From: Phyto melanocephala
Lineage: Eukaryota; Arthropoda; Insecta; Diptera; Rhinophoridae
Length of the DNA: 64,000 nt
Direction: 5' to 3'
Assembly (NCBI GenBank): GCA_941918925.1
Contig: OW799237.1
Span: forward strand, 2,709,201-2,773,200
In this document: piece by piece, positions 36,501-48,903 of the stretch
Layout: the number at the start of each line of letters is the position of its first letter
How positions within the stretch are numbered: position 1 is the stretch's first letter
The notes under the pieces: model-generated
The model's input: the letters and a program-made list of their open reading frames with translations, nothing else
Told to the model about the DNA's origin: nothing
Database searches by the model: none
Made by a program: the position numbers and the translations under genes

Positions 36501-37289
36501 ATTCTTTAAAAAAAGATTTCACTAATTCATTGTATTTTCTCATATGTAAATGTGAGCAAATTTTTTTGTTAGTTTGTGCAAATGTACATACTCTACTGAT
36601 GAGAGACAGACAAATGTACAGAAAGATGATGGCAACCTAATGAAAATTGAAAATATGTTGCCATTATTTTTCCTGCTTTGATTGTGTTTGTTGTTAAAAT
36701 GTACTTACATACATATCTTTGTATGTGCTAGTAAATGTAAATGTTTTTGTAGTTGTTGTTATTGTTTTAATATTTAAAGTACATTCATATGGACAGATAA
36801 ACAATAAAATTCACTCACACATGCGAATGCTCAAATATCAGACACATATATACACTCTAACACGTTATAACCCAGCAGTAAAAGTCAACAAGACTTTATA
36901 TTTGAGATCTTCTGAAAGGCAATCTCATTCTATTCTGCTTTCTCTTGCAAGCCTTTCAAAAGGCCTTTCAACTCCCTTTTAAAGATCCGATAGTTATTCC
37001 AACCACTCTACTTTAACATGGAAAGAAAGGCTCTAATAACGACAGTGTATAAACTAATTACAAATTTAAATAAAGTCCATCGTGAAAACTATGTGAAAAA
37101 CCGTCTAATGATTGACCTGTAGCTTCGTTGTGGTATTCTTGTATGTAATTTTAAGCGCATACTATCCTCCCTCCTCGACGCTGAGTTTGCTTTTTACTGG
37201 CGAACTGTTCAAAGTCGACGTCATACTAAGAGGTTCGTGTTCCTCTCAATAGCCAAATCTTAGGGTTTTTTTCCTGTACGATAAGGACC
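33536..37289. other. Intergenic spacer
   Basis: AT-rich with homopolymer tracts. A short minisatellite of CTAAACTAAA/TGCTTAACTAAA units lies at 35968-36010. No exon is supported. Confidence 0.5.
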
Positions 37290-37533
37290 TGAGAATATTA
37301 TCATGATTTTTTTTAACTCGACATACCATTTAAGAAAAATTGACTGGTCGTAAGTAGTGACATGCTGGTTTTGCGATATGGTTGATTAGACCGCGGAGCA
37401 TGTACTTTTCAATTTTCCGGCACTATGCATTTCGAGATAATATTTCCTTGAGTGTAGTGCTATAATGACAATAGGAATTTCAAATTCTTTGCCTCGTAGA
37501 GTACTAAACTTCATTAAAAGACTTGCCCTGTAG
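37290..37533 (+). pseudogene. Non-LTR retrotransposon fragment, C-terminal zinc-knuckle end
   Basis: One frame gives VVTCWFCDMVD-stop-TAEHVLF and NFPALCISR (Cys codons from 37363). This is the C-x2-C ... H ... C region found after RNase H in jockey- and I-type elements, where the usual form is C..C...ETAEHVLCECPAL. A frameshift later gives RVLNFIKRLAL and a stop at 37531-37533, matching the typical end of ORF2. Stops, a frameshift and loss of the last Cys show that it is dead. Sequence upstream to about 37080 may belong to the same fragment. Confidence 0.65.
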
Positions 37534-38476
37534 GCGAACAAATGGCTGCATAAAGTACCTACCTTTGATTACTAACTACTAACTTGGTAAGGACCAACGT
37601 GGATTATCGATTATAAATTTAGTTGTAATTTTAAAAATCATTTCTAAAGCCAAATAAAATTTAAAGGATTAACAATAGTAAGAAAAAATTTAAGAAAAAC
37701 ATTAAAAAATAAACAAGAACTCATTTGTTGTTTTTAAAGCTTCTAAAGACTGAGCTTAATAGTGCTAAGCTCAAAACAGTTAAGAAAAAATTAAATACAT
37801 ACATCTATGAAAAAAAACTTACGAAGCCTTTAATAAAATTAGAAGAGTCAAAAATTTTGCCAAAAATTTAAAAATCAAAAAAACATATCTTCATCCAAAG
37901 AGGCCTTCATCAAAAGGTCTTTTAGAAGTATCTTTATAATAAGCGACTATGGAAGCACTTGCTTTATATATTTAATTATGTAAAAACTAAATAAGATGGA
38001 ATAGGTGTCCGAGTCCTTGTCTCTAATATGTAAGACTTAATAAGGCCTTTCATAAAGCCTTCATACCCGAAGGCCTTCTTTTTATAGCTGTGAACCAAAC
38101 AGATTCCTCTTTAAATAACTAAAAACTATTTACGTCAAGCACCAACACAAAAACAATTTCAGTTCTTAAGTACAATATTTACACACATACCCAGACATTA
38201 CTGATAATACTGTAGCATTTATAAATAAAAACACAAAACACAGCATACATACATACACACATACATACTAAATAACCATATTACAGCAACAAAAACATAT
38301 TGCAACAACAAAAAATTAAAAAAAAATATATAAAGAAGAATTTTTACCACAAAGTTTATGAAGTAAAATTTAATTACGAAATAATAAAGTTCATAACCAT
38401 ACCGGGTATTTACAAAGTAAATCTGTTGATTTGTTGTTTCTCTCTCTCGCTCCATTATACTCAATGCATGTTTCTC
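37534..38476. other. Intergenic spacer
   Basis: AT-rich DNA with (ACATAC)-type runs near 38245-38270. No exon or element is recognised. Confidence 0.5.
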
Positions 38477-38480
38477 TTAA
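38477..38480. repeat. TTAA target-site duplication, left
   Basis: TTAA directly before the left end of the piggyBac-type element. It is matched by TTAA at 40292-40295. Confidence 0.85.
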
Positions 38481-38496
38481 CCCGTTATGTCCTACT

Positions 38497-38512
38497 GTTG
38501 CCATATGGCAAC
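38497..38512. repeat. Subterminal palindrome GTTGCCATATGGCAAC, left copy
   Basis: A perfect 16 bp palindrome, 4 bp after the left 12 bp terminal repeat. Identical copies lie at 38872-38887 and 40145-40160. Confidence 0.92.
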
Positions 38513-38871
38513 ACTCTCTGTATCAGTTATTACTCAGCTTTTCCTAAGCATAGGTAACGGTTATTATGAAATTAGCGAATATTTCAGAATGTTTATATAA
38601 AGTTTTTACAATTTAAGGTAAAAGAAAGTCAGTTTCGTTTAAAGCGTCTTGTATTTATATAATCTGTATTTTGGAAGTGCAAAAAAATAAGTTTTAAAAT
38701 TTTATAAAACTGGATTTCATGAATAATTAATTGCCAATATTTTTCAGAACTTGTTGTAATTTTTAAAGTTATTTGATTAATTAATTTTGTAAGAACTGTA
38801 TCTTTGTTTTTCACAAAAATTATATATATTAAATGTTGATATCATAAGCATATTTAATTTTTTTCATACAC

Positions 38872-38887
38872 GTTGCCATATGGCAAC
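38872..38887. repeat. Palindrome GTTGCCATATGGCAAC, internal copy
   Basis: An exact copy of the subterminal palindrome, about 125 bp before the piggyBac-like coding remnant. It could be part of the element's own promoter region. Confidence 0.92.
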
Positions 38888-39010
38888 GGCAGGCGTTATA
38901 TGGTGTTTCATATTTGCATAGTGAATAAATTTATTAATTATTTAATTTTTTAAAATATGTTTAGAATTTAACAGATAGTTAACATTTTCTGATACCTTAG
39001 ACTTCCTGGA

Positions 39011-39175
39011 ATAGTTGATAGTGAAACCGAAAATGAAGCTACAAAGATTTTTGTTGAACCACCTGAAAATGATGGCTATATAAGCGGTGAAGATGACGCT
39101 TCAAAAGAAGAAGGCGGTATCCCAGACAACATTTGTCCTTCTCTGCTGAAATCGAATTACGAAATAATTTTTTGA
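39011..39175 (+). pseudogene. PiggyBac-like transposase N-terminal fragment
   Basis: A 54-codon frame begins IVDSETENEATKIFVEPPEN and continues with SGEDDASKEEGGIPDNI, ending in TGA at 39173-39175. The acidic stretch followed by EEGG-x-x-DN is what I know from the N-terminal region of piggyBac-derived transposases, where EPPED ... SDEDSGDEE-GG--DNL is common. The catalytic DDD domain is absent; sequence after the stop is unrecognisable until the mariner relic. The surrounding piggyBac-type ends support the assignment. Confidence 0.6.
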
Positions 39176-39445
39176 AAATGGACAGCGATAAGATTCTAGT
39201 AAAGACATAAGGCAAAAATGATAGGAGATAGATAATCTGCAGAATTCGGTTGCATATTCTACGGTAAGTGTTAATTCTCAACAGAAAGAATGATGGTATA
39301 GATCATCCCGTAATACTAATTATTGAAAAACGACGTTGCGGCGGAGAAACTTGCAAAACCATTGGTCGAACAGCCTGTAAAAGGTGCGACATTGGCAGAT
39401 ATTCAGAGATATAATAATCATCAATCCTCAATCTCGAGGACGCAG

Positions 39446-39984
39446 TGGACGGTTTTTCGAACAAAATCATAATGAGCGTTGAGGCTCATTTTCACTTCAG
39501 AGGGTACGTGAACAAGCAAAACTATCGCTTCTGGGGCACTGAAAATCCACATGGAGCCATTGAACCCGCTCAAAGTGACTGCATTGTGCACTGCTCATGC
39601 TGGAGGAGTCATAGGGCCGAGTTTTTCTGCCGCAATTGAAAGAATTAAGACTGGAGGACATCTGGTTCCAAAAGGACGTAGCAACGTCACACAGTTGGCG
39701 AGCCACAACCGATATTCTGAAGGCGGTGTTTCCGGGTCGCCTCATCTCTCATTTTGGCGATTTACATTGGTCCGCAATATCGCCCAATTAAACCGTTCCA
39801 GACTTTTTTGGTGAAGTGTTTACGTGAATAAGCCCGAGACTCTGAAAGCCCTTAAGGACAACACGAGTGCTAGAATCTATCGCCCGAAGTTCTCGCCAAA
39901 GTGATGAAAAATGCCCTAAAAAGAGCCCATATAGCAATCAATTATAACGGCGCCCATTTGGCCGATATGATCTTCTCGACTTGA
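39446..39984 (+). pseudogene. Dead mariner transposase of the DD41D type (relic 4), nested
   Basis: Lies inside the piggyBac-type element. The frame starts with VDGFSNKIIMSVEAHFHFRG and YVNKQNYRFWGTENP. In this family the second residue of 'SDEAHF' is the first catalytic Asp; here it is Val (GTT, 39478-39480). After a frameshift come LRLEDIWFQKDVATSHSW (second Asp 39675-39677) and SAISPN-stop-TVPDFFG (third Asp 39801-39803). Again exactly 41 residues separate the last two. The C-terminus VMKNALKRAHIAINYNGAHL then ADMIF ends at 39984. The N-terminal DNA-binding part is missing. Loss of the first Asp, a stop and frameshifts make it inactive. Confidence 0.9.
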
Positions 39985-40144
39985 CCTATGAAAGTCTAAA
40001 GGTTCAAATAAACATAATCTTTTTTTTGATAAGTTTTTCAAACCACATCGGATGATTTGTATTGTATTGTTTGTTTTTTAATAAAATATATCAGCAAAAA
40101 AATTATTTCATTATTATATTTTGTAAGTTGAGATAGTTCCTGGC

Positions 40145-40160
40145 GTTGCCATATGGCAAC
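40145..40160. repeat. Subterminal palindrome GTTGCCATATGGCAAC, right copy
   Basis: A third exact copy, ending 131 bp before the right end of the piggyBac-type element. Unequal spacing of internal repeats at the two ends (4 bp at left, about 119 bp at right from the 12 bp repeats) recalls the asymmetric internal repeats known for piggyBac. Confidence 0.92.
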
Positions 40161-40291
40161 AGTCTTTCCTGGCTACAGCAGGACGAGGACAAAAAAAATA
40201 ATTATGACGAAAAGATCTTTTAATGAGTGAAATTGGAACTTGATAATTTTTTTTTTAATTTGTGCAATAAAGTATTCTCGGACATAATGGG

Positions 40292-40295
40292 TTAA
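40292..40295. repeat. TTAA target-site duplication, right
   Basis: TTAA immediately after the right end CATAATGGG, matching 38477-38480. Confidence 0.85.
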
Positions 40296-43200
40296 TAAAA
40301 AAATGTTTTTAGGGTATTGCAGATTTATAGGTTCCTACACACTTTAATTGTATCTATTCTCGGCAGTCGGCACCCAGTTTTGAGTGACTTTTTTGTTGGT
40401 GTCAAAAATCAAACATAACTGTAATTTACTTAAATGTTGACAGTTCATAAAATCCATTAGAAAAAAAATTTATAGAAAAACTAATATTCATGTTAAATAT
40501 GATATAAATTTTTAACATCAAAAAATAGAATTTATTGATGTAAATGAAATTTACCATGAACCCTATTGTTGGTAATACGTAGTTGGAAAACCTTTGAAGC
40601 AAGAAACATATTAAATTAAAATATTAGAATTATGATGACTTTATTTTAATAACTCAAAGAAGTAAAATATTTGATGAATTTTAAATGGCATTTAGTATGA
40701 TTTAGATGTAGGTTTTATGTTACTTGCTCATATGCTTTATGTAGTAAAAAATGAATTGTTTGTATTGTTAAATTCGTTAATTTCAGTGTTTTAAGCTGTT
40801 TGGATAATAGAGCTCTAAAAGACAAAATCGACGGGATATAATTAAAAAAAAAAAAAAACTTGGTGTCAAAAGTTATAACGCAGCAAAATTTTTATTTTTT
40901 TTTAACTTAAAAAATATTTAAATATATTTAAGGGTTTTTACACATAAAACCGAAACCCTATTGGGTAATCTTATGAGCCTGGCACCGATTGATAGGGAAA
41001 TTCCTTTTTTATTTCATCAGATTTGTTGGTGAAAATTTATCGTGCTGCAAATTTTTAAAGATTTGCCAAATTATTTTCACAAATAGTTGCGTTTAAAACT
41101 GAACTTACAATATACAAAATATATACCAATATACCATTCAGGGTATTAAATTAAATTAAGTAGTTTCAATTGATCAGCTGATTATCAGCTGTTCCTTTGT
41201 CTTAATTTGTCCAAAAAATTTCTAAATAGCAGAAAACTCAAACAAATGCAAAATAAAAATTCTTCGTATTGTTTTAAACTATGTTAAACCATTTAAAAAA
41301 TTCTTTCAGTGTATTTTTTTGAAATAAATATTCAATAAATGAATGAACGAACTAACATCAAAGCATTAGAATTATTTAACAATTTAAATATTTTTTTAGG
41401 GTGGCAGGAAATTACTGAAATGCTTAGACATAAAGAAACAAAAAGAACAACAACAAGAGTAAATTTAAACAAGAAGAAGAACAACAACAACAAAACGCTT
41501 TCAGCTAAATACTTCAACTATAAAAATATATATGTTTAATATAAATTCAAATCAACTAGACAAGGGACACAATTCTTTAGGGAATAAAACACTTAGAACT
41601 CCTTTGACGAGGTTTTTCAACAAACTTTAAATAAAGTTTAAATAATTTAAAATTTTAAGAATGTTTTAATATATAGGAATAGTCTTAATATATAGATAGA
41701 TATATATTTTTTATATTTTTAGGACAAAGAAAAAGAGTTGTCATTTTGCTAATGAAGATGTCGGTGTCATGATTCACACGTTAAGTGACATAATTGACAA
41801 ACTAAAACAGATGAAACAATAACTACCATAAACAGCAAACTAATATGCTACAACAAATAAATTTAACAAGGGGTGAAGAAAGAAGAAGACACATCAAAAT
41901 GATTAATAAATGGAAAAGCAATCAAGTTAAACTAGTCTCTCGGGATTAGTTTGCTAGAGATTAAGATTTGATGTATAGAAAATTGTTTCCAACTAAAGTC
42001 TAATGGTGACAAATGCACAGTTCAGGGCAATTTATTAGCAGTATATAAAATTTTTTTTTATTTTTTTATTTTTTTTTGTTCTTTCTAAGCTAATTTATAC
42101 AATTTAAGGATTAAATGTTTATATAGTTGTTATGTTTATTTTTTTCCATGTCACTTGGTTTGAATTTGGTTTCTTATTCCTTTGACCACAGTCTTATAGA
42201 TCCTTTAAAAAAAAATTAAAATGTAGATTATATGGTAAAAGGCATATATTTTAAGAACGCTTACGCTACACACCTGATCAAAATAATAGGTACAGCTACA
42301 AATTTTATTATATTAAAACCATGCTTTAATTTTTGTTTATGAATCTTACATGAAATTGTTTAACTTAATGTTGCTCACATTCTTCTCAAAGACGTTTATG
42401 AAAAAAAAAATTAATTTTAGTATCGTCGCTCCATAAAATATTTCTCCTTAAATTAGGTCCAGACCAATTTATGTAATATGATTTGTGAATTGTAACCTGA
42501 TTGCCTTTTTTATTAAAGAAACTTTTATAGTGAGCCTTCCTGAAAGATTGTCTTTCTATAAGCGTCGTTGGAGTACTAACAATTTGAGGTAGGCTTTGGT
42601 CTATTTTTAAAAATATTTTGGTACAAAAATTATTTTCGTTGTGCCATCCTTGCTGTAGTGTAATATTTTAAGCTCCCGTTTCAAAGATGTTTTGATGTGT
42701 TCACATTTTTCTTAGGAAAGAAATTAAAGTCGAATTAAAAAAAATGTATAAAAAAATAAAGTATTTGAATAACACTATAGTATTTTGAGTTCAACAGCTA
42801 TATTACGGTCGAATGAGTCGACCGTTATACAAACTAGTTAATTAATATTACGTATTCGACATTCTGTCTGAAAAACAGAAAAAATAATCAAATATTGACA
42901 TGGACTTTAAAATCGTTGTTAAGAAATCGTATTAATAAAAAACTATTTAAGCAAATATTTTTTTTCTGAAAACACCTACAACTGCTCCTAAGAGTTTTTA
43001 ATCAACGATATATCATATCAAACAATTATTCAGCCGTGTAATTAAATCTACAAAAAGATTTTTATTATTTTAACACGAAATGAAATTTATTTAAATAAAA
43101 GTATGCCAATACAGACGAGTGTACAACAATGAAAAATGCTTTTTAGAACTTTCGCTAAAATCAAATGTATTATTAATAGTATTAAAAAATCAAGCTTTAA

Positions 43201-46200
43201 AAATTATTTTGAGGGGGAAAAAAGCCTAGTTAATTAAAAATACAATAAAAATAAAATAAACAGTTTTGGCTACGAATTTTGTTTAAATAATGTTTTGTGG
43301 AGAAAAATATGTACCTCAGATAAGGACAATCACTTCAGGAATAGGTCCGTAATCAAATTCATGTAATTACAAATTAACTATATGAGCAGTATGTCTAGTA
43401 GAAAATTAACACGTAAAAATGAATACAGTTTTAAAGAGTTTCGCAAATAAAATTTTTCAAAAAAAATGTGTTCATTTTTTACAATGTAAATTTTATTTTT
43501 AAAAATATTTTTAATGCTTATCCAAGTGCACACATGTATATACATATGTTAGTACGTATGTCACATTTAATATTTTTTTTATAAAAATTTTAACAGCATA
43601 TACCCTTGTATGTTTTTTTAAACTGCCACTCATTTCCTTTTTGAAACTATTTTTCCTACATTAACAAACACTTATACATAAACAAACAAATCACAATAAT
43701 AAAAAACTAACACAAATACTATGAGAACCTGAAAAAAATTTAACATTCATTCATTAACACTGATGTTTATCACTAAAAACGTATACTTTTTGCAAGCACT
43801 GTACTGAAAAGAGAAGAAAGTCTTGCGCAAAACAAAACAGAGAATTCTCACATTAACTCTTCTACAATGATTAACTCTCTTTCATCACTGCCAACTTCGT
43901 ATTCGTTATTTCAACGAATATATACTTTGATTTACAAACAACAATGTTTAGCATGTACAAACAAACACATCGAAAGGAGCTAAAACAACACGAATCGTTA
44001 TCATTATCATCATTGTCGTCATCGTAATCATTATCACAATCATCGTTATTAACAACATACTACAGCTACAACAAAAACTTCGTTGTCATAATGTGTGTAT
44101 GTGTAACAAAATCATCACAACTTGTAGTATAAAGTAGTAAACACGCTCACACGAAAAAGAGTATGTATGGAAGTGTGTGTATGTGTTTGTTTGGTTACGT
44201 TTACATGGTGACAACACCTTGTGCTGTTGTATCAGTTACTCGTGATAGCTGAATGCTAACGGTTACTCGCACATACAACAAAGTCGTAGTCTGCTGGTTT
44301 AGAACAATTTTAACTTTTATTCCAGATAAACAAATTTTTATTAAAATAATGGCGCGTACTTGGAACTTGTGATTTCTACTGACTACAACAAACTTTTTGT
44401 TGTTGTTTTGCCTAAGTTTTATTATTTTTCTTTTAAATAAAATTAACAGCCACGTAGCCAATAAGAAAAATATTTAATATTTTTTGTGTTGCTGTTCGAT
44501 TTTGTTAAACATAAATATTGAGTTGTGTGAGAGTGAAGTGATTTGAGGGTATATATTGATATACATTTAAGTGAGTTTGCTGGTTTATGTGTTTTAATAT
44601 CTATTTTGTTTTAAAACTAAATATATATTTTATTTATTTTCAAACCATAAATACACACATGCATTCAGTTTGTTTGTTTGTGTATGTAAAATATTTGTTT
44701 GTTTGTCAAAGTGTGCTTAACGTTATTTTCAATAGTTTTTTTTTATATGTTTGAGTGTGTCTGTGTGTTAGCGCCAAAACTGTATATGTATGTGTACTTA
44801 CATATGTTATCTATTGTTTCATAAAACTACTTGTTTTAGTTTATGTATTGGTTTGTTTATAGGTTGTTGAGTGCAGAAATTAATCGTAAGTAAAACGGCG
44901 GGAAATCAGCTTAACAACTTGTTTAAAAGTTTACACAATCACACTTAAACAAAGTAACGTCTTAAAAGCTTTGCTTAGTTAAAGCAATTATGGAACTTTT
45001 TTGATATAAATATTATTTAAAAAAATTTACGTAAATACGTTCTGTATTTATATAAAATTTCTAATAAAAATATGTTGTTCAAAATAACTGTCAGATATAT
45101 TTTTGTATTTACTTAAAACAAAATTCAAATAGATGCTTACTTGTTTAACGACTTTAAAAATAATTTAATATTTTATTCAAGCCTGTTATTGGTTTTTTTA
45201 TTACAAAATTAATCAATCGATCAGTTTTATAATTATTATTTGCAATTCTCATATACTTTGTTATTGCTTTTGTACTAAAAAAAATAAATTAATTAAAAAA
45301 TATTAGATTGAAAAAAATTACAAATATGTAATATTAAAATATTTTTTTTTTGTTTGTAAGAACAAAATTTTATATAAAAAATATAATTGTTATTTAAAGA
45401 AATATTTCTGGTTCATGCTTTAAAATTTTTTAAAAGTTTTTTTTTTTTACTTTTTTTAAACAGAATTTCCAGCAGTAAATAAAATTTTAGGAAAATTTAT
45501 GGATGTTATTTTCACAAATTTTGAAAAAAAAAATTAAAGAAGTGATAATGATGTGTTTGTTTTTTGGAAAAGGTACTTCAAAAGAATCAATGTAATGGTC
45601 AAACTAAATAAGCTGCATCAACAGTCGCCTATTTTATCTATAAAAGTAGTATCATACTGAACAAAGGCAGTTGACAACCTTTAATGGATTTAAATATTTT
45701 TTTCTTTCCGAGTGGCTTTTTCATTCTTACGAGAAGCACTTTGACCATAATGATTGAGATGGTTTTAGATATTTACACAAAGAGCCATAGTATATTCCAA
45801 ATCCACAATGGGGCTTAAAAATATAATAGACTTTTCGTTCGTATATATTTTTTCAGATTATGAAATACACAAAATGGAACTTATTGTATACTAGCTGCCT
45901 TATTAGTAAAAATTATTAAACGTTTATTAATGGTTTATAAAAAAATTTATCTGGAAATTTCATTTACTGTCTTCTTGTAGAAATTATAGTTTTGTTCTTT
46001 TTTCTAAAAATGTATTATTAAGGCGCGTATATATTTCGTTGAGGCCTATCGCAACAACATTTTTCAGTGGCGGCTGCATGGCGGTTTGGTTGATTGTCAT
46101 AGCATTATTTACGTAAAAAACAACACAACACAGTGGTAATTCTTAATAACTTAGTTGTACTCCTAATAAAGAACAGGGTGTTTTCAGGTAATTTTTTTTA

Positions 46201-48227
46201 TTTTTATTGTAGGTAAAAAATTCGTCCCATCAAATTTTAATAAGTTGAATTGCTAGGGAAAATCATACTGCTACTTATAAATCAAAGAAGTTAATATTAA
46301 GTACTTAACTTAATACATCAACGTTGTTGTTTTTTATATTTACGAATTTAGACCTAACCTTCAATAATAAATAATTACTAAGAAGTTTATATCTTCATTA
46401 ACAACAACAAAGATATTACAGTTAGTAAAATCAGCAAATGCTTATATTTATACTTATTTAATACTGAATATACTTCAATAACTTTTACAAAGTTATTTTC
46501 CAAATGATAAAATTTTATAGACAAACATTAACTATTTTTAAAAAATAAATTGTATGTAGCCTCACATACATATGCAAATACTTAGAAAATTACTTAAAAA
46601 ACTTGTGTCTTGCTTGTTGTTTCGTTTGTTAAGCACTAAATAATCAAAAATAAACAACCATCAGATTTTGTTCATTAAAATAAATTTCAGACTGTTAAAC
46701 CAAAATAATCCGTATTTATAGTTAAATATATGTAAAATATATATACACAATGTAAGCAAAGTACAGTACAAGCACACACACACATACACATTCACATATA
46801 CACATTAAAATCTTATCAATTTAATTTCAATTTTGTAACAAACTAGAGCAAAGAACGAAAAAACTTATTTTGCAAATTTGTTTAGGAAGTTTTTATTTTG
46901 TTTTGCATGGTACTTTCTAACGATCAATGATCAAAGTTTAACACATATCTTAAATACTCGTACTTACAAAACTGCTTATGGCTGGATGTTGCTATAGTTT
47001 CATTAGTTTTGTACTTTATATTAAACCCTACACCGGCCAAAGTGGCATTAATGTTTAGGGGTGTGTTAAAATATTTTTGTATATAAAGGAACACTTTAAA
47101 GGATATTTTCTATAACAAAATTTTATTGTAAATTTTATTAAAGAACAAATTTTTTTAATTGTCCACCAGCAAAAAATTTCATAAAAGAAAATATTTTAAA
47201 ATTTGTTCTCTAAAAAAATAATTTTTTTTTAAAAATTTTTTTTTTAAAAAATTCTTAAAATTTAAATTTTTTTTTTTTTAAATTTATAAAAAATATTCTT
47301 TACAAGTTTTTAAAATAAAAGAATATATGGAAAATTTAATTTAAAAAAATTTGATGGAAAATTTTACAGAAAAATATTTTAATAAATTGTTCAACAGAAA
47401 AAAATATCATAGATTTTTTTTATACCCTTCATTTTAAATATACTTTTCATCAAAATATTTTTTTTTGTAAAAATTTTAAATAAAATTTTAAAAATTTATA
47501 AAATTTTTTTTTGTATAAAAAATTATTAAAAGTTTTTTTACCAAAAAATTTTCTTTAGTAAAAACTATTATGAAATTTACTTATTCTTATTTGAAATTGA
47601 TTAACTGAATACCCTTAATGTTGTAAAAGTTCATTGTTCACTTTATTGAACGTTTTTTTTTTGCTAGAAGATCCAAAATTAATTTTAACTTAATATTTAT
47701 TACAATATTTCTTTCCTTTATGCCATAATTGTTTAAAATATTTTGGTAAGTTTATATTTTAAGTATAAACTGGTAATTTTATAAATATCTATACATTTGC
47801 CTGACGTTTATTTGTGTGTGTTTGTGTGTGCACAACTTACTGCTGCTTTCTTTGTTAGTTGCAAACAGTTTTTCTTTAACTAAGTTGTGGAAAACTTTAA
47901 AGTACACGGCAATTTATTTGATAGATTTTAACAGTATATTTTCTATAACTAAAAGTTTCAAAATAAAAAAAAAATAAAAACTTATTTAATGGTTTATTGT
48001 TATTGTACATGGTTGTACTGACTATGGTCATGCTTGAGTTGTATAAAAGGCAATCAAATATTAAAATTTGAGTAGAATTTCGAAGTATAGATTGTATTAC
48101 TTGGTTACATTTCTAATTGATATGAATGTAAAAATTTTTATTACAAATACAAATTGGTGAAATACATACGAAACTTATTTATACTCATAAATATTTGAGG
48201 CTGAAAAAAAAACAAAAATTGGAAAGC
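40296..48227. other. Long intergenic spacer
   Basis: No exon is supported in nearly 8 kb. The stretch 43970-44060 is a run of ATCATT/CATCGT-like triplets. About 44640-44790 is TG-rich. About 47090-47580 is a maze of AAATTTT/TTTATAAAAATT variants resembling decayed simple repeat. Noncoding first exons of the gene at 53673 could lie here, but nothing in the sequence marks them. Confidence 0.45.
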
Positions 48228-48818
48228 TACCCAGAAAAATAGCACAATACAAAATTATAAGTTGAAAGTACTAAAAGACAGTTCTGCAACACTTACAATT
48301 TAGCATCTAAACGCATTATTTTAACACGGCGATGTCATAGAATGCATGAACTTACCACGCTCGCTTACAAATAGGGACATAAATAATTACTCAATTTTAT
48401 ATTTATTTTTATTTAAATAAAAATCCCTTTAATATTATGGACTTACAGAAGTTGTTTGGTTGTTTTAAGGACGAAAACTCGGTTGATTATTCTGCGATAC
48501 GTTAATCTAAAATTTAAAAATCAGTGAAAATCTAAAAATTATCACTTTTCTAATGAAATTCCTTGCTGCTGATGTCAAAATCATTATTACTTATAATATA
48601 AGCGAGGTAAACTGAATGAGAATTATAAAAAAGTTATTTTTTAATGGCTTCTAGCAAATTTCGCAATAAGAAATTGTATTGTGTGTATCTAAGCAAATGT
48701 AATACTTACGTCTCACATTATAAATGAAATCATTACTAAAATACTTTTTACTAAGACAGACGATATGAAATAGTCAGTGTTTAGTAAGAGCAAGTAATTG
48801 CCTAGTTTTTGCTGGGTA
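48228..48818. mobile_element. MITE family A, copy 2 (TA-flanked)
   Basis: The left end is TACCCAGAAAAATAGCACAA. The right end, reversed, is TACCCAGCAAAAACTAGGCA. The outermost TA on both sides would be the target duplication of a Tc1/mariner-type element. Its interior matches 3333-3793 in order and orientation. It is about 587 bp without coding capacity. Confidence 0.82.
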
Positions 48819-48903
48819 CAAAACTTTCACTTGAATTAATAAAAACTAATAATTTTCTATAAAATATTAAATACTTTGTCTCTGACAACAAGGTAATTTA
48901 TTA

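Larger units (their letters stand above)
38481..40291 (+). mobile_element. PiggyBac-type transposon, 1811 bp, inactive, with nested mariner
   Basis: The left end is CCCGTTATGTCC (38481-38492). The right end, reversed, is CCCATTATGTCC (40291-40280), giving a 12 bp terminal inverted repeat with one mismatch. TTAA lies on both sides. TTAA target duplications and ends starting CCC are hallmarks of the piggyBac superfamily. Inside are three copies of GTTGCCATATGGCAAC, a fragment of piggyBac-like N-terminus (39011-39175), and a mariner relic (39446-39984) that must have inserted or been carried later. An AATAAA lies near the right end (40266-40271). Element ends are well kept compared with the ruined coding part, so it may have been mobilised in trans as a non-autonomous copy. 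Confidence 0.88.

Noticed and set aside
39551..39814. 87-codon frame and its minus-strand partner (39745-39497)
   Set aside because: The true reading is a mariner transposase relic in changing frames. These open frames are shadows of it.
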